Part shown: one piece after another, positions 21,835-33,956 of the stretch
Numbering within the stretch: the first letter of the stretch is position 1
Layout: each line of letters begins with the position of its first letter
Origin: Ailurus styani
Lineage: Eukaryota > Chordata > Mammalia > Carnivora > Ailuridae
DNA length: 64,000 nucleotides
Assembly (NCBI GenBank): GCA_002007465.1
Contig: LNAC01000745.1
Location: 564,245 to 628,244 of the forward strand
Reading direction: 5' to 3'
The notes under the pieces: generated by a model
Seen by the model: the letters and a program-made list of their open reading frames with translations, nothing else
The model's database searches: none
Told to the model about the DNA's origin: nothing
Translations under genes and position numbers: made by a program

Positions 21835-22004
21835 GAGAGAGAGAGAGAGTGTGAGGGGCAGAGAGAGAGGGAGAGAGAATCCCAAGCAGGCTCCATGCCC
21901 AGCATGGAGCCTGATACGGGGCTCAATCCCACAACTCCAAGATCATGACTTGAGTCGAAACTAGGAGTTGGATGCCTAACCCACTGAGCCACCCAGGTCC
22001 CCCC
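21782..22004 (-). mobile_element. Can-SINE with expanded ATTT tail
   Basis: Minus-strand head at the right end (CTGGGTGGCTCAGTGGGTTAG), GA-rich middle and a tail expanded to about nine TTTA units at 21798-21834. An imperfect flanking duplication (TGTCATCCATATTTT against TGTCACTCACATTTT) fits an older insertion. Confidence 0.93.
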
Positions 22005-22349
22005 AGTGTCACTCACATTTTAAAGCCTCTTTTCCTTTTCTTTTTCTGCCACTCCAAATTAATGGATATTTCCCATTTGTGCTCCCCAAATATTTCACAT
22101 ATATTTCTAGGATACCATTCATATATCATATTCTGTGCTTGTAGCTCTATATGCATCTCCCTAGTTAATTATGATTACTTTCTTTAGGCTAAATTGTTAT
22201 TTAAAAATCTTATTTACCTTTGTATTTTTGCATTGCTTTTAATAAAAATGCAAGTCTTCTAAAGGTCAGTCTATTAAAACTTTAAGCCATTAATATCTTA
22301 GCTTGAATTCATTGATAAACATTATTTAAGAACATACTCATTCAACCAT

Positions 22350-22528
22350 CAGCTCTAAATCTTGGCTGCACATTAGAATCACCTAGGGAGCTTTTTAAAC
22401 ATATTGATGCTTGAGCCTCACCCCAGACCAATTAAATCAGAATTTCTGGGATAAGGGCCCAGGCATCAATATTTTTAATAGATTTCCAAGTGGTTTTAAT
22501 ATGCAGCCAGGATTAAGAACTACTGCCC
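22350..22528 (+). mobile_element. MER5-like hAT DNA transposon remnant
   Basis: The left part GGCTGCACATTAGAATCACC, a GCCTCACCCCAGACCAATTA block, AATCAGAATTTCTGGG and a final AGGATTAAGAACTACTG end correspond to the nonautonomous MER5/Charlie type. Carries no transposase. Confidence 0.55.
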
Positions 22529-22767
22529 TATATGTGGTTTCTATCCGTTACAAAAAGCTAAAGCCAAAGGAAAGATTCCATCTAGTTGGAAAGAAGCCTT
22601 CCTGAAAGTGATGACTTTTGAATTAAATCTTAATGGTTGGATAGAATTTCAGCAGGGAAACATAAGGGAAGAAAATGAAGGTGTGAAGATGGGGAGTACC
22701 AGCTACATATAGGAAATGGTACATGGTACGTCCAGCTTATCAGCTGTACCGGGGTACGATGAGACAG

Positions 22768-22985
22768 CATTCATTGAGTATTTACTCTTGTGCTAAACAT
22801 TTTATACACCTTTCTCAATTAATCCTCATCACTATCTTCTGAGGAAAGAATTATTTTGTGGATGAGAAGACAGAGGCATAGACAACTTAAACACTTGCTT
22901 AAGGCCATACCAGTAGCTGGTGGTGGATCTGGGACTCAAGCCAAGGTCTAGACTGGTTTCTGAGCCAATGCTTACAACCCCACTC
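22768..22985 (-). mobile_element. near full-length MIR SINE
   Basis: Plus-strand reading gives nearly the whole inverted MIR: CATTCATTGAGTATTTACTC, AATTAATCCTCATCACTATC, GGATGAGAAGACAGAGGCAT, CTTGCTTAAGGCCATACCAG and a GGATCTGGGACTCAAGCC end. Confidence 0.8.
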
Positions 22986-23659
22986 TAGCTCTGGGATCTT
23001 TTGGTTGCACCTGTTGGCAGCCACCGTTGCTCCCGGCCTCTGTTTTCTGCAGCTGAAGCTAGTAAAGCCCTCATGCACGGGTTCCGAACCATCAGATTTG
23101 TTGAGTGAATATTAACAGGATTAGTGCATTTGGTAGTGACCAGTGTCTCCCCTGCCAGGTGAGGCTTAACGTGGCCGCCCTCCAGAGTAAGCCCCGGTGG
23201 CCCAACCAAATGGCTAATTGTCTGCCTGCAACCAGGCAGAACCAATGGACTGGGGGAAACTAGCCTCGCCCTTGAGCTACAGTGTCACTGTGTCTCCTTT
23301 TGATGACCCAGATTTCCCAGAATGATGTCTCTGAAATATTTGTTTTATGTCTCCAATTGTCCATATTTAGTTCACTTGGGATTTTAAAAATGACCACAGG
23401 ACACTGCTCCCAGATGCCACACTGTCCTCTCCCAAGCAGGCTATGGTTCCCTGACCACTTCCCATCAAGTCCTATTTGTTCTTTCTCCCAACTGCCCTCA
23501 TACGGCTAAGCCACATCGCTGAACCAGCCAAAGGTAAGGCAGAGACTGGACTGTGTCTGTTAGGCTAAGCACTGAAGAGTCATTGTTAAAAGTCCTTTAA
23601 TGGGAGAGCACTAGATCTAAAGGGAGATCAATAGTAGGATTTTTCTAGAACAAGAAGAT

Positions 23660-24245
23660 GAGAATAAATGTAGATAAGAGATACATTATTTAGAAATCTC
23701 TTGTTGCATGTGATAGGAAACCCGATTTAAACTCACTTAAGCAAAAAATAAGGATAAATTAACTAATATCACTGGAAGTTCAATACTCATATTTTTAGGT
23801 ACAGTTTGATCCAGGGGCTCAAACAACATTAGTAAATATTAGTTTCTTGGCTTTTTCTGCATTACATTCATGGAATCCATAAAGATGCCCTATAGCCCTA
23901 GGATTATATCATTGTTACTGCTAGTCAACCAAGCAGAGAAGACTTATTTTTTTTTTTTGGTGTACCTTCTCAAAACTCTGAATTAATTATGACTGGATCA
24001 GCTTGGGTTTATGCCTATCTCTAAACCAATCCATGTACCCAGAAGGATGGAATTTTGATGCTAGGGCAGGCCTGGTTCACGAGCCCACGTCTGATTGAAT
24101 CAGTACAGCTCAGAAATTGAGTGCTGGGTCACATGATCCATCTCAAACCACATGACCTAAGATTGGGGATAGAGTAGCTTCTCAAAGGAAATCTGAAGTA
24201 CTGTAATCTGGAGAAAAAGGGAACAGATACCAGAGAAGTAAAAAC
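23660..24245 (-). repeat. old interspersed repeat, family uncertain
   Basis: Starts with TTGCATGTGATAGGAAACCC then a CTCACTTAAGCAAAAAATAAGG block, has GATCCAGGGGCTCAAAC in the middle, and ends in a GGGAACAGATACC-type stretch. This is the layout of a common old LTR-like repeat read in reverse. A T-run at 23948-23959 interrupts it. Confidence 0.45.
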
Positions 24246-24775
24246 AACAAATGGTCATGACAGGAAACTATTTCAGAAGTCCAGGTCTGGCCCAGATAAA
24301 GTCTTCCCTGGCACTGGCGGAGACAGGACCATCTTCAGAAGCCTACAGTTTGGACATCTGCACTAGCATTTACTGGCACACAGCCAGCAGGCAAATAGAT
24401 CAGTTTGGAGCCAGTGACTTCCTTCTCATCTCTTCTGCTATATATGGTTGAAGCTTTAGGAAATATCCAGCAACTTCTTATCCTTCCATGCTAATGGATA
24501 TCATGGATAATTGAATCCCACTGTTAACCTCAATGTGTCATCTTCCATAACTATTTTAATTTCATCACCAACCTTTTTGTCAAAGCTGTTAACAAGTCAT
24601 TAAATTAACTTACTGAAGGGTTCCATTTTTACATATTTTTCAGGATTACCATTCGATAAATAGAAAAATGAGCCAAGCAATACAGAGATGGAGAAGTATC
24701 AAGCCTCAACAATCTATAATTACCTGTTTATCCCTTGACATTCCAAGGTAAAGTGAGAATTGTTGTTTCTTTCTT

Positions 24776-24792
24776 CCTTTTTTTTTTTATTT

Positions 24793-24826
<34 letters not shown>

Positions 24827-24976
24827 ACAAGCAGGCAGAGTGGCAGGCAGAGGCAGAGAGAGAAGCAGCCTCCCTATTGAGCAAGGAGCCTGATGTGGGA
24901 CTCAATCCCAGGACCCTGGGATCATGACCTCAGCCAAAGGCAGCTGCTTAACCAACTGAGCCACCCAGGCATCCCT
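24776..24976 (-). mobile_element. Can-SINE with (GA)n tract
   Basis: Minus-strand head at the right end (GGATGCCTGGGTGGCTCAG), T-rich tail at 24779-24791 and an uninterrupted (GA)n run of about 30 bases at 24796-24825. Flanking TTGTTGTTT..TTTCTT sequences form an imperfect duplication. Confidence 0.93.
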
Positions 24977-25607
24977 GTTGTTTATTTCTTTATAATGTTT
25001 TCATGTTTTGAGCACTGAAGGCTGTGGAGTAATATGGATAATGCTTGGATAACCCTCAGCTATCCATATTTGGTTATCTGTATTTGGTTTGGTCGATCAG
25101 AATGTTTTACAAAAGCAGCTTAACATGTTAGTAAAGCTGTTCACATGACAGATGCAATGTGGTCATACGCACGTTTCACAATTTCATCACATTTCTCAGC
25201 ATTTCATTGAACAAAGCTGATACAGGATAAGTTGAAGGCCTATGGCAAAACCATCCTATTACAACTCTGTACTTAGGACTTTCATACAGATTCAACAAAA
25301 TGATCGAACTAGGCTTCCAAGTGTTCACAGCGATCATTTAGGAACAGGAAGGATAAATATCCCAGTTTAGATGGAAAGGTACAGAAGAGAACAGTTGTGA
25401 ATGGTGGGAGCCAGCACGTAGATGGACATCAGTGTAGAACCTTCCTCAGCTGACATCTACCCCCCGTTCCCCCTACTCACCCTACCTCTTATGTCTTTTC
25501 TTTTTGTTCTTCCTCCATCTTTAGCAGTCTTGTGTTTTATTTGATTAGCTTTCAAACAAAAGTTTTAAAGAATACCAATCATCTTTTCCCATATTAAAAA
25601 AAAAAGT

Positions 25608-25810
25608 GGGGGCACCTGGGTGGCACAGTCGTTAAGCATCTGCCTTCAGCTCAGGTCATGGTCCCAGGGTCCTGGGATCGAGCCCTGCAGCAGGCTTCCT
25701 GCTCAGCGGGTAGCCTGCTTCTCCCTCTCCCACTCCCCCATTTGTATTTCCTCTCTCGCTGTGTCTCTCTCTGTCAAATAGATAGATAGATAGATGATAG
25801 AAAGATAGAC

Positions 25811-25848
<38 letters not shown>

Positions 25849-25866
25849 ATATCTTTTTAAAAAAAG
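25608..25866 (+). mobile_element. Can-SINE with tail expanded to a GATA microsatellite
   Basis: Head GGGGCACCTGGGTGGCACAGTCG, GGTCATGGTCCCAGGGTCC block and a CT-rich middle ending in CTCTCTCTGTCAAATAG. The AAATAAAT-type tail has been replaced by about 70 bases of (GATA)n with a few interruptions (25780-25850), followed by an A-run. The head variant resembles an older caniform-wide form. Confidence 0.93.
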
Positions 25867-25919
25867 TGTATGATACAATGTTTCCGAAGAGAGAGATAAT
25901 AGGATGTTTAAGATTTGGG

Positions 25920-26098
25920 GTTCTGTAGTCTGGCTGCCTTTAAAAGCCAGTCACTTATTTCTGTTGATATGACTGGAAGAAGTTAATGATTTTCCTTTAG
26001 CCTCAATTCTTCACTCATACAGTGTTAAAATAGAGACGAAAATAGCACCTACCTTACAGGTGCTTGTGTACATAGTAAGCATTCAATAAGTGACAGCT
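25920..26098 (+). mobile_element. MIR SINE
   Basis: Follows MIR order: TCTGGCTGCC, then CCTCAATTCTTCACTCATAC, AAAATAGCACCTACCTTACAGG and an ACATAGTAAGCATTCAATAAG 3' end. The terminal TATTAT-type end has grown into the adjoining (ATC)n microsatellite. Confidence 0.75.
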
Positions 26099-26141
26099 AT
26101 CATCATCATCATCATCACCATCACCATCATCACCATCACTA
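26099..26141 (+). repeat. (ATC)n microsatellite
   Basis: About 43 bases of ATC/ACC triplets directly at the end of a MIR, a known birthplace for triplet repeats. Confidence 0.9.
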
Positions 26142-26297
26142 CTAATTTAAATTTCTAGCAAAAAAAAAGTATTATTCTGGAGGGAAATTTGGAAGTTAAG
26201 AGAGGCTCAATGAGGGAATAATGGTGATTTACTACTTTTATATCATACATATGTTCTCTGTATAATACATATAAAAGCTGATTAGGAGAGATTTTTT

Positions 26298-26486
26298 TTT
26301 AAAGATTTTATTTATTTGACAGAGAGATAGAGAGAGAGCAAAAGTAGACAGAGCAGCTGGCAGAGGGAGAGGGAGAAGCAGGCTCTCCACCCAGCAGGGA
26401 GCCCGATGTGGGACTCGATCCCAGGACCCCGGGATCATGACCTGAGCCAAAGGCAGCCGCTTAACCGACTGAGCCACCCTGGCGCC
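26298..26486 (-). mobile_element. Can-SINE with 19-bp target-site duplication
   Basis: Minus-strand head at the right end (GGGCGCCAGGGTGGCTCAGTC), GA-rich middle and an AAAGATTTTATTTATTTGACAG tail region. A perfect duplication, CTGATTAGGAGAGATTTTT, flanks it at 26279-26297 and 26487-26505. Confidence 0.96.
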
Positions 26487-26799
26487 CTGATTAGGAGAGA
26501 TTTTTGAACAAAGGTCTGACTGAGATTCTTCTTGTTTTAAGATCCATTAGCTCTTGCTATTAATACAAAGGAGAGCACAGTGTGTCTTGGAACATTTTAT
26601 TTTAGCCAAGCAAACACAGCATGGGCACTCTTGCACATAAGGAGAAATAAACATGTTTATGCAATGCTCCATTTTTCAGAAATGCCTTTGGCCATATTTT
26701 TCTTCATTAGCATTTGCCCGAAGCACTTAGCATGAGCCCTCATGTGCCCCTTGTGTAAATGCACAGATCCTGTTTCTGCACTGTTGTCTGAGCCCCCTG

Positions 26800-27237
26800 T
26801 TCTGCTTCTCTTCTCCTGGTCCCTCCATATGGTCCCTCCATATCCCCGTCCCACACTTCTCTCGCCCACTCTGCGCCTGCATCAACTAGCTCCCTTGTCC
26901 TTTGGCTTTGGTTGGGGTGGACGAGCAGGACGCACCCAGGGGCGAAGAAGGGCAGGAGGGATGTGAGGTCGGGGTGTCCATTTCTGGGGCTTCCCTGCCA
27001 GGATGCTGTGCGTTTGCATTAGTTGTCTCTCTCCTGCAGTAGTCACTTCCAACGGGAAGTGTCCAACCTGGGTCTCCGGGGCTACTTTATCTTCGCTCCC
27101 TCGGGCCTGATGGTGACAACAGCTCGCTCTCTGCTATCCCCCCCAAGGACTGCCATAAACCCTGCCTTCACCTCTGTAAACAGTCGATTAAACTCTCCTC
27201 AACTGTTCACTTTGGGTGTACCATCTGTTTTCTGTTG
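26800..27237 (+). repeat. ancient LTR-like repeat
   Basis: GGATGTGAGGTCGGGGTGTCC near the start, CTGCCATAAACCCTGCC, a TAAACAGTCGATTAAACTCTCC region and a GGGTGTACCATCTGTTTTC end match an old mammalian LTR-type repeat. It retains several CpGs, unusual for the surrounding DNA. No internal viral sequence seen. Confidence 0.4.
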
Positions 27238-27239
27238 AG

Positions 27240-28515
27240 TTTCTCAGGGAAACATAGTTTCCCTATATATAACTTAGATTATACACTACATTGACAGAAA
27301 GTTCCGATCAAGCAACATTTCTCCCACACCAGCATGTTAAAAAAAATTAACAAAACAAATATGGAATTTTTCTAACTCCCATTGACATAACTACTACTGT
27401 TTCCATAGACCCACCAGCATGAACCATCTTAATATATTTATTTTAAATCACATAATGTCTACCGATGTGGAAGTATAATATTAAAAAGAACCAAAATAAA
27501 GAAAAGTGCACTCATGATTTTATCATCCCACCTGCTGAATTGCTTTCATTTTCTTATTGTCTACTTATAGCAGAGATAGACTTTCTTTTATTCTTATTTC
27601 ACATAAAGTTCTATCATGAATTTCAGATTCTTACAAAGTCAAAAAAATTTTTTAAATTATTTTCCCATTGAGAGCATGTGGTATGCCTTCTTTGACATTT
27701 TTCCTCTCACTACCGTGAAGGTTGCAAATTATTTTTATTTAGGGATTGCTATGAGATTTTATTATAGAACCAAATATGTTACTTTGGAAACAGGTTCAAA
27801 GAATCCGTTATTGGACTCAGATCTCATAATTGGAAACAAATTCACACATATCAAATTCCTTAATTAGCACATGCCAAACTTTCTCTCGTTTTCATTGTTG
27901 GAAGTAACTTCAGAGATATTAAGTTTTTATGCGCCTGTAAGCTCATCTCCTTACAACCTTTCTACCTGATCTCACATGCCTTCATATTTTGTTGAAAAAA
28001 TTCTACTACAGAATTTTTTGGGGAAAATGATTTCTTAAAAAATAGGCCAGGGAAATTCAAATTTAAGTTGGAGGAAACAAAAGAAAGAAAAATATTCTTT
28101 TCTGGAGAGAAAAAGTGTCACCATCTTTAATCTAGAGCAGACAGGTAACAATCAGGTCATTATCAATCCCTTCTGCTGGGTTGAATCACTATTTGTCAGT
28201 GTCTTCACTGAAGATCCCAACTCTGTGTTCAAACTCTGTGTTCTAAACTGGGAAGAGGCTGTATGGTGATACAGAGCCCCCAAACTGATACCCATTCATC
28301 TTTCCAGTTAGTCAACATGTCCCTAAATTCATCAGATAATACTGTAAAGTTCTGAAATCACCCGTAAGTTGTCCAACATGAGCTTTGGAGCATTTTTCTC
28401 CTAAATGTGTAATAAAAACTCATTTGCAGTAACATATCCTTAACTACTGACTTGCTACATCTTAACACAATCATTTTAAGTGTGATTATTCACTTTTTAG
28501 ATTCTGTATTTTCTA
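27240..28515. other. no gene seen
   Basis: AT-rich DNA without a repeat I can name. Frames at 27465-27867 are short, low in information and unlike any protein I know. Confidence 0.5.
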
Positions 28516-28516
28516 G

Positions 28517-28665
28517 ATCCTTGTTACTCAAACATTGGTCTGATTATCACCTGGCAACTTAATAGACATGCGGGATATCAGGTCCTATACTGATATTCAG
28601 AATCAAATGCTACACTTTACCAAGATCCCCAGGTGTACATTAAAGTTTAAGAAGCACCGACTGTA
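28517..28665 (+). mobile_element. MER5A-like hAT remnant
   Basis: CTTGTTACTCAAACATTGGTC, GATTATCACCTGGCAACTT, CAGAATCAAATGC and AAGATCCCCAGGTGTACATT in this order match the roughly 190-bp MER5A element, with strong decay. Confidence 0.6.
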
Positions 28666-29145
28666 CTCACATTAGTCTAATAAATGAATAAATATGTTTC
28701 TTACTTATTTTCAGATGTTTGACTCATAGATGCATAAAGGCATGCTAGAAACGATCTAGCTCTGCATTTCCTCCTGTGTATTCCACGGAACACTCATTTC
28801 CTAGAATGTCAATAGGGGTTACGCTGAAAAAATTTAGGAAAATACTGCTGGTTAAATAATGCAAATAATTTTCTTTACTCCAGGATTTCTCAGTCTTTAA
28901 TAAACTTATGTGCATTGTGACTCTCCAGGGAAGGAGGGGGAATAAGATTTAAACAGTGAACGTATTGCAAACATATTTGAATACAGACATTATTTTTACC
29001 AGATATAGCACTAGTGTGTACCCTGATACATTTTAAAGATATTTATCTAGTTCAGTCCCCTCATTTAATAGACTCATATCCTTTATTTTTGTCACCTTAT
29101 TTGGCAAAGATAAGGTAATTGACTCTAATTTCTTATTGATTTTTC

Positions 29146-29353
29146 TTTTTTTTTTTTAAAGATTTTTTATTTTATTATTTATTTCACAGAGGGAGAGAGA
29201 TCACAAGGAGGCAGAGAGGCAGGCAGAGAGAGAGAGGGGGAAGCAGGCTCCTCGCCGAGCAGGGAGCCCGATGCGGGCCTCGATCCCAGGACCCTGAGAT
29301 CATGACCTGAACCGAAAGCAGAGGCTTTAACCCACTGAGCCACCCAGGCGCCC
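29146..29353 (-). mobile_element. Can-SINE with 15-bp target-site duplication
   Basis: Minus-strand head at the right end (GGGCGCCTGGGTGGCTCAGTG, GTTAAAGCC variant), GA-rich middle and T-rich tail at 29146-29185. A perfect duplication TCTTATTGATTTTTC lies at 29131-29145 and 29354-29368. A young musteloid-type copy. Confidence 0.96.
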
Positions 29354-29402
29354 TCTTATTGATTTTTCAATGGAGATGTCACTTCTGCTGTGTCAGTTGG
29401 GG

Positions 29403-29403
29403 A

Positions 29404-29442
<39 letters not shown>
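29403..29442. repeat. (TA)n microsatellite with a central CA
   Basis: Two (AT) runs of 18-20 bases flank one ACAT interruption. It is nearly self-complementary and could extrude as a cruciform. Confidence 0.95.
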
Positions 29443-29459
29443 TCCTAAAATGTAATGGC

Positions 29460-30438
29460 TCACTCACCTAAGGGTTTTTTGTGGGGTGGGAAGTGTGGGT
29501 GGCTATCAAGAACTGTGACTATGTGATATCTGACCCCACTTGTGGGCTTATGATTTAGCCAGCCTACCACAGGTTCATGGAAGCTGGCAGAAGACACAGC
29601 TTCTGGGTCAAGTACAAATGACCTGATTACTAATGCCACCGAAAGCAGCATGAGCTTCATGCTTGTGTCATTTCTCCATGTCCTCCAAGTCCCACAGGAG
29701 GACATAGCTTGTCCAGTGTGAACTCTGCACATAGAGTGAATCTGAGTCAACACTAAGGATCCCTAAGCTTAGGGAACCTGGATCTTTTATAGTGAGCTGT
29801 AAGCAAAACTGCCCTTTATTACCCCAAGGAAGATGTTACCTTTATCACACTGGACAACAAAGAAACCTGTCTTTTGCTTCTCAGGAAGACACTATCTCTG
29901 TCTTCCAAGGCTTTGTTCACTGTACCAGCATCCTTCACAAGAGTCTGAAGAGAGCCAGTGCCTCTGTTTATAGGACATGAAGAAACGTGAGAGACCCAAG
30001 AAGAAGTGCCCAACATTGGACTGCACAAAGGTATTCAGAGATCCAGACTGATGATGACTCAGCTATGTTCAATATGTGGCCTCTAAGGTTACTCAAGGGG
30101 ATGGGAGTGTCACCATCCCAGACAGTGGGAAGGAGAGGGGTTTGGAGGAAAGAGCATGGAAGGTCTTACACGGCAAGCTTGAAGGTGGTGCACACCACAC
30201 CACCTAATGTTTCATCCTTAGGACTTGGACACATGGTCACACCTCACTGCAGCAGAAGCTGAGATATGTAGCCTAACTCTGTGCCCAGGAAGAAGGGGAA
30301 TGCAGGTTTTGGAGGATACACAGAAGTCTCTTCTACATTGTCAATTTTGACAGTGATTTAGCTACAAATTTCTGTTTTTATCTCAAGTAGAAATGAGCAA
30401 GCATACACATTCATCCATGCCTGCAGGTGGGCCTTTGC
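29460..30438. other. no gene seen
   Basis: Frames at 29460-30262 on both strands reach about 97 residues without any recognisable domain. No repeat I can name. Treated as noncoding. Confidence 0.45.
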
Positions 30439-30439
30439 A

Positions 30440-30625
30440 TTTCCAGCATCAGAGAATTTTAGAATTGGAAGGGCCCTTAGAATCATTAGTTCCAGTTACC
30501 CCTCCCTCTTCATTTTAGGGGTGAAGAAACTAAAATTTCGAAGCTAAATGGCTCAGCTATGTGACTTACTAAATATAGTTAGTTAGCTAAGATTTTCAGA
30601 TCTCTGTTCCACTGTTCCTTTGACT
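30440..30625 (-). mobile_element. old MIR-like mammalian repeat fragment
   Basis: ATCAGAGAATTTTAGAATTGG, GGGCCCTTAGAATCATTAG, CATTTTAGGGGTGAAGAAAC and TCAGATCTCTGTTCCACTG correspond to an old mammal-wide repeat with a MIR-like gene-body order. Exact family not determined. Confidence 0.45.
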
Positions 30626-30754
30626 TGTACCAAACTTCTAAGCTCATAGTACTGCTTTGTATTTTAAATTATTATTTTACAATTACCTGTATTTTTTGTA
30701 TTGAGAGTTTTGCTTATTGGTATTTCTAAAATTGATGAATTTCTACATGAACTG

Positions 30755-30880
30755 TTCATTCATTTATTCATTCAAGAAATATTTATTGAGCCCTACTCTG
30801 GACAGACCTCATTTTAGATACCAGGAATACAGTTGCGAGGGGCCAGGTAGGGTCTCATTCTCACAGAGCTATTATTGAGG
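30755..30880 (-). mobile_element. L2 LINE 3' end fragment
   Basis: TTCATTCAAGAAATATTTATTG, then GCCCTACTCTGG and ATACCAGGAATACAGTTGC form the inverted L2 3' end. Confidence 0.65.
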
Positions 30881-31679
30881 TGATATTTCATGATTTAGAA
30901 TATGGGTGACTTTTCAGTATGAGAGATTATGGCTAGTTTATGACATAAGCTGTGATGTGTGGATTTCAAACAATGTAGACCTCTTATTTCCAGTTTAAAT
31001 CAGAAAGAACAGAATTTACATCTTTTAAGTTTCTCTACAATTAGTTTATAGCAAGATTTCCTTTTGTATTTTATATAACAACTAACCTTTTAAAAAAAGC
31101 CTTACACATTACTCCTATAACAAGTTATTATTACTTTGTTGTTGCCTTTGGGTTATGTTAAAGACAGAGCTTTATTTCGAGTCTCAAAACAGATTGGAAC
31201 ATTTTTAACAGAAATTTCATTCACATGTTTTGATTTATCAAAGCATTTTATGTTTACTTAAAAAAATTTCTTTCTGTTCCCTAGAGAAGTCCATAATGTA
31301 CTCAGTGCAAATTGAACATCAGAAATATAATGTAGTCAAATGACAGAATAAAATTCAAGAGAAACTGCTGAAGCTTTGCTCTTTAAAAGAAAAATCTATG
31401 TTTCTGTGTTACATCATGTGTATGCATTATGGAAATATCTGAAAGATAAACAGCACCCCTTGCACACAACTATTGTTTATGAACAAGTGTATATAATGCA
31501 GTTTATTGTGAAAGGGTTCAACTTAAAGTAATAGTGCATGAAATAAGCATAATGTAGCATGTTGCAAAGAGGTCTCAATTGTGAGCCCCAAGAATCAGGA
31601 TCTGATCATGATGGTGCTTAAAAAAAACTAAATGATATAAATATTTGTATGGCATTTATGGTTGATAAAGCCTTTTTAA
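30881..31679. other. no gene seen
   Basis: AT-rich DNA without a repeat or coding region that I can identify. Confidence 0.5.
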
Positions 31680-31687
31680 AAAAATTT

Positions 31688-31790
31688 ACCAACAGCTAAC
31701 ATTTATTGAGCCTTTACCACGTGCCAGATGTGATGATTTCATTTAATTCTTGTAACACCTCTATGATACATGTTTTCTTCCTCTTCAACA
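31688..31790 (-). mobile_element. MIR SINE fragment
   Basis: CAGCTAACATTTATTGAGCC, ACCACGTGCCAGATG and ATTTAATTCTTGTAACACC match the inverted 3' half of MIR. Confidence 0.7.
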
Positions 31791-32789
31791 CCCTACTTTC
31801 CACCCTCACTGGGTGATTATAAGGTCAGACTGACCTGACCAACTAATTGGTTGGATGTCTCTCATCCCAGGCTGGGGCTCTAGGGTGAACCTCTGCTCCT
31901 TCCCCCACATGGCTCCCTCGTCTGGGACTTGATTCAGTATTGATTAGTTAGTGGGATGGGTGACGCAACCTAGATACACAACCATGTTATTTTTCAATTT
32001 CTGTATCTTACCAGGGTCAATGGGACAATTAAATAGGGCCAGTGTTCCTCCAAAGTTCTCAGGCATTCACGCTTAGAGTTACATATTTTACAGAACTCAC
32101 AAGATCCCCTTCTTACTTTGTTGCTCCTTTTGACTTCATCCAGATGCTGGCCTAGATGCAGTATGTACCCCCACCCAACCTGGTGCTCCCCAGGGCTGCC
32201 TAATTCCATGCCCGAGCCAGAACCACACATCTGCCACCTCCTCCCAACATCTCATTTTAAAACAGAGGATGGGTTTTGGTTCTTGGCCAAATTACTTGAC
32301 ACCAGAGCCTGTCTTCCTGGGAAGGGACTCCAGTTCTATTTTATTATTTTGTGTGTCGTATTTACTTCCAAGTGTGTACAAACTGTCGGCTTTCTGGATC
32401 AAAACTATATAAAGATTATGGTATTTACTTCCCACTCTATCTTTACATTGTTTCTTGTTTTCTCCTGTCCTCATAACGTTTTTTAAATAGCCTGATTTTT
32501 GTCACTTATATCCATTTCTTTCTCAATTACCAATGGACCACCTCTTATATTATAAATCTGTTCCCTTTGGTAAATAGTATCATATTACATTGATTCTAAG
32601 ATGCATTTCTTTTTTCACATTTTAATATTTTGAAATCAGCATGCATCTCACGATGGTTACCATCTTACAATTAATTGCAGCACTTTAAAAATTTCTTAGT
32701 GGAACATAAAATAATGGTGCATTTTAAATAATCTAAGGCTTCTTAGATTTGATAAAGTAAAATTAATACAATCATAACAAAGGAAGATT
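31791..32789. other. no gene seen
   Basis: Includes the 122-residue frame at 32118-32486, which has no recognisable domain and low-complexity hydrophobic stretches. Otherwise unremarkable. Confidence 0.45.
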
Positions 32790-33015
32790 CTGCAGTTTAA
32801 AGAGGCCAGTCGACTTGCCCAAGTTCATGCACTGTGACAGGTGAAGCTGAGCAGGACTTATCCCTGAGTGAGCTGACCTTGAGCCCTTGCTTTGTGCTCT
32901 GTACTATGGGGGGATATGAGGTTCAGAGAGGTGAGTGACTTGCCCAAGGGTACCACGCTGCCATGGGATAGAATCGTGATTTCATCCAGAGGTCTTTCTT
33001 TCCAATGTAACACTG
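32790..33015 (-). mobile_element. two MIR SINE fragments in tandem
   Basis: Two successive blocks, GACTTGCCCAAGTTCATGC at 32812-32830 and GTGACTTGCCCAAGGGTACC at 32935-32954, each with GC-rich follow-on, represent the inverted MIR core twice. Confidence 0.55.
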
Positions 33016-33956
33016 TTTCATCCTCTGACCTTGAAGGTCACTTAAAGCCTCTAGTCTTCTGTGACAACATCTTAAATTTACGAATGTGGCCTTGAAAAAT
33101 CTCTAAGATCCTTGCTACCTCTAGTATTCTGATTTGAAATAGAGCCAATTCTATTTTTCAACTGTTTAAGAAAAATATCATCTAGTGCATGTAACATGAA
33201 CATGTGGCACAAAATGTAAAAAGTAGCAAAGGAAATAAAGAGAAGTCATTTTTCTCTTCCATGCCCCAGCCACTCCGTTCTATTCCTTCCAGGTAAACAC
33301 CATTACAACTCTCTTGTGCAACTTCCAGAGACAGTCTATGCATGTAAAGCAAATATATATGCCATTTGCTCATTACCAATCATAAGTTCACACCAATGTC
33401 TCCAATCCTAACCCCTAATTCTAGATTTTTCTTTTTCAAATTTTGACTCCCATCCCCAACATTATCCTCAATATATCTCCCTATTTGACCAATTACTTTG
33501 TGAATAAATAGTCTCTTGGGCCATCACCCCTCTACTTTAGTGATGTCCTTGTCATCTTGCTTAGCTTTGACACCCTACATTAACCTGCTGCTCCTTCCCC
33601 ATATGGATGCCCTTCTCACTGAGACTGACTTCTGACATCCCACACTGATAGTGTTGGTGGATGAAATAAATATAGGGCATCCACTTAAATTTGAATTTCA
33701 TATAAACTTTTTTTTAGTATAAAATATTGCATGGGATGTACTTATGCTAAAAGGAAACCATTCAGTGTTTCACTGAAATTCAAACCTAACTAGGCTTTCT
33801 GTATTTTTATTTGCTAAATTTGGCAACCTCACATGCTGGGCCACCCCGCACAACCATCCCCCCAGTGCAGAGCCCTCCTCACTTCACTGGAGTTGTGATA
33901 TCCCTCCCTGAGCTCTCCCCTCCTTCACTACCTGATAGCTCTGAGGCTGAACTGTT
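33016..33956. other. no gene seen
   Basis: Mostly diverged noncoding DNA. I see no named repeat or coding region. Confidence 0.45.
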
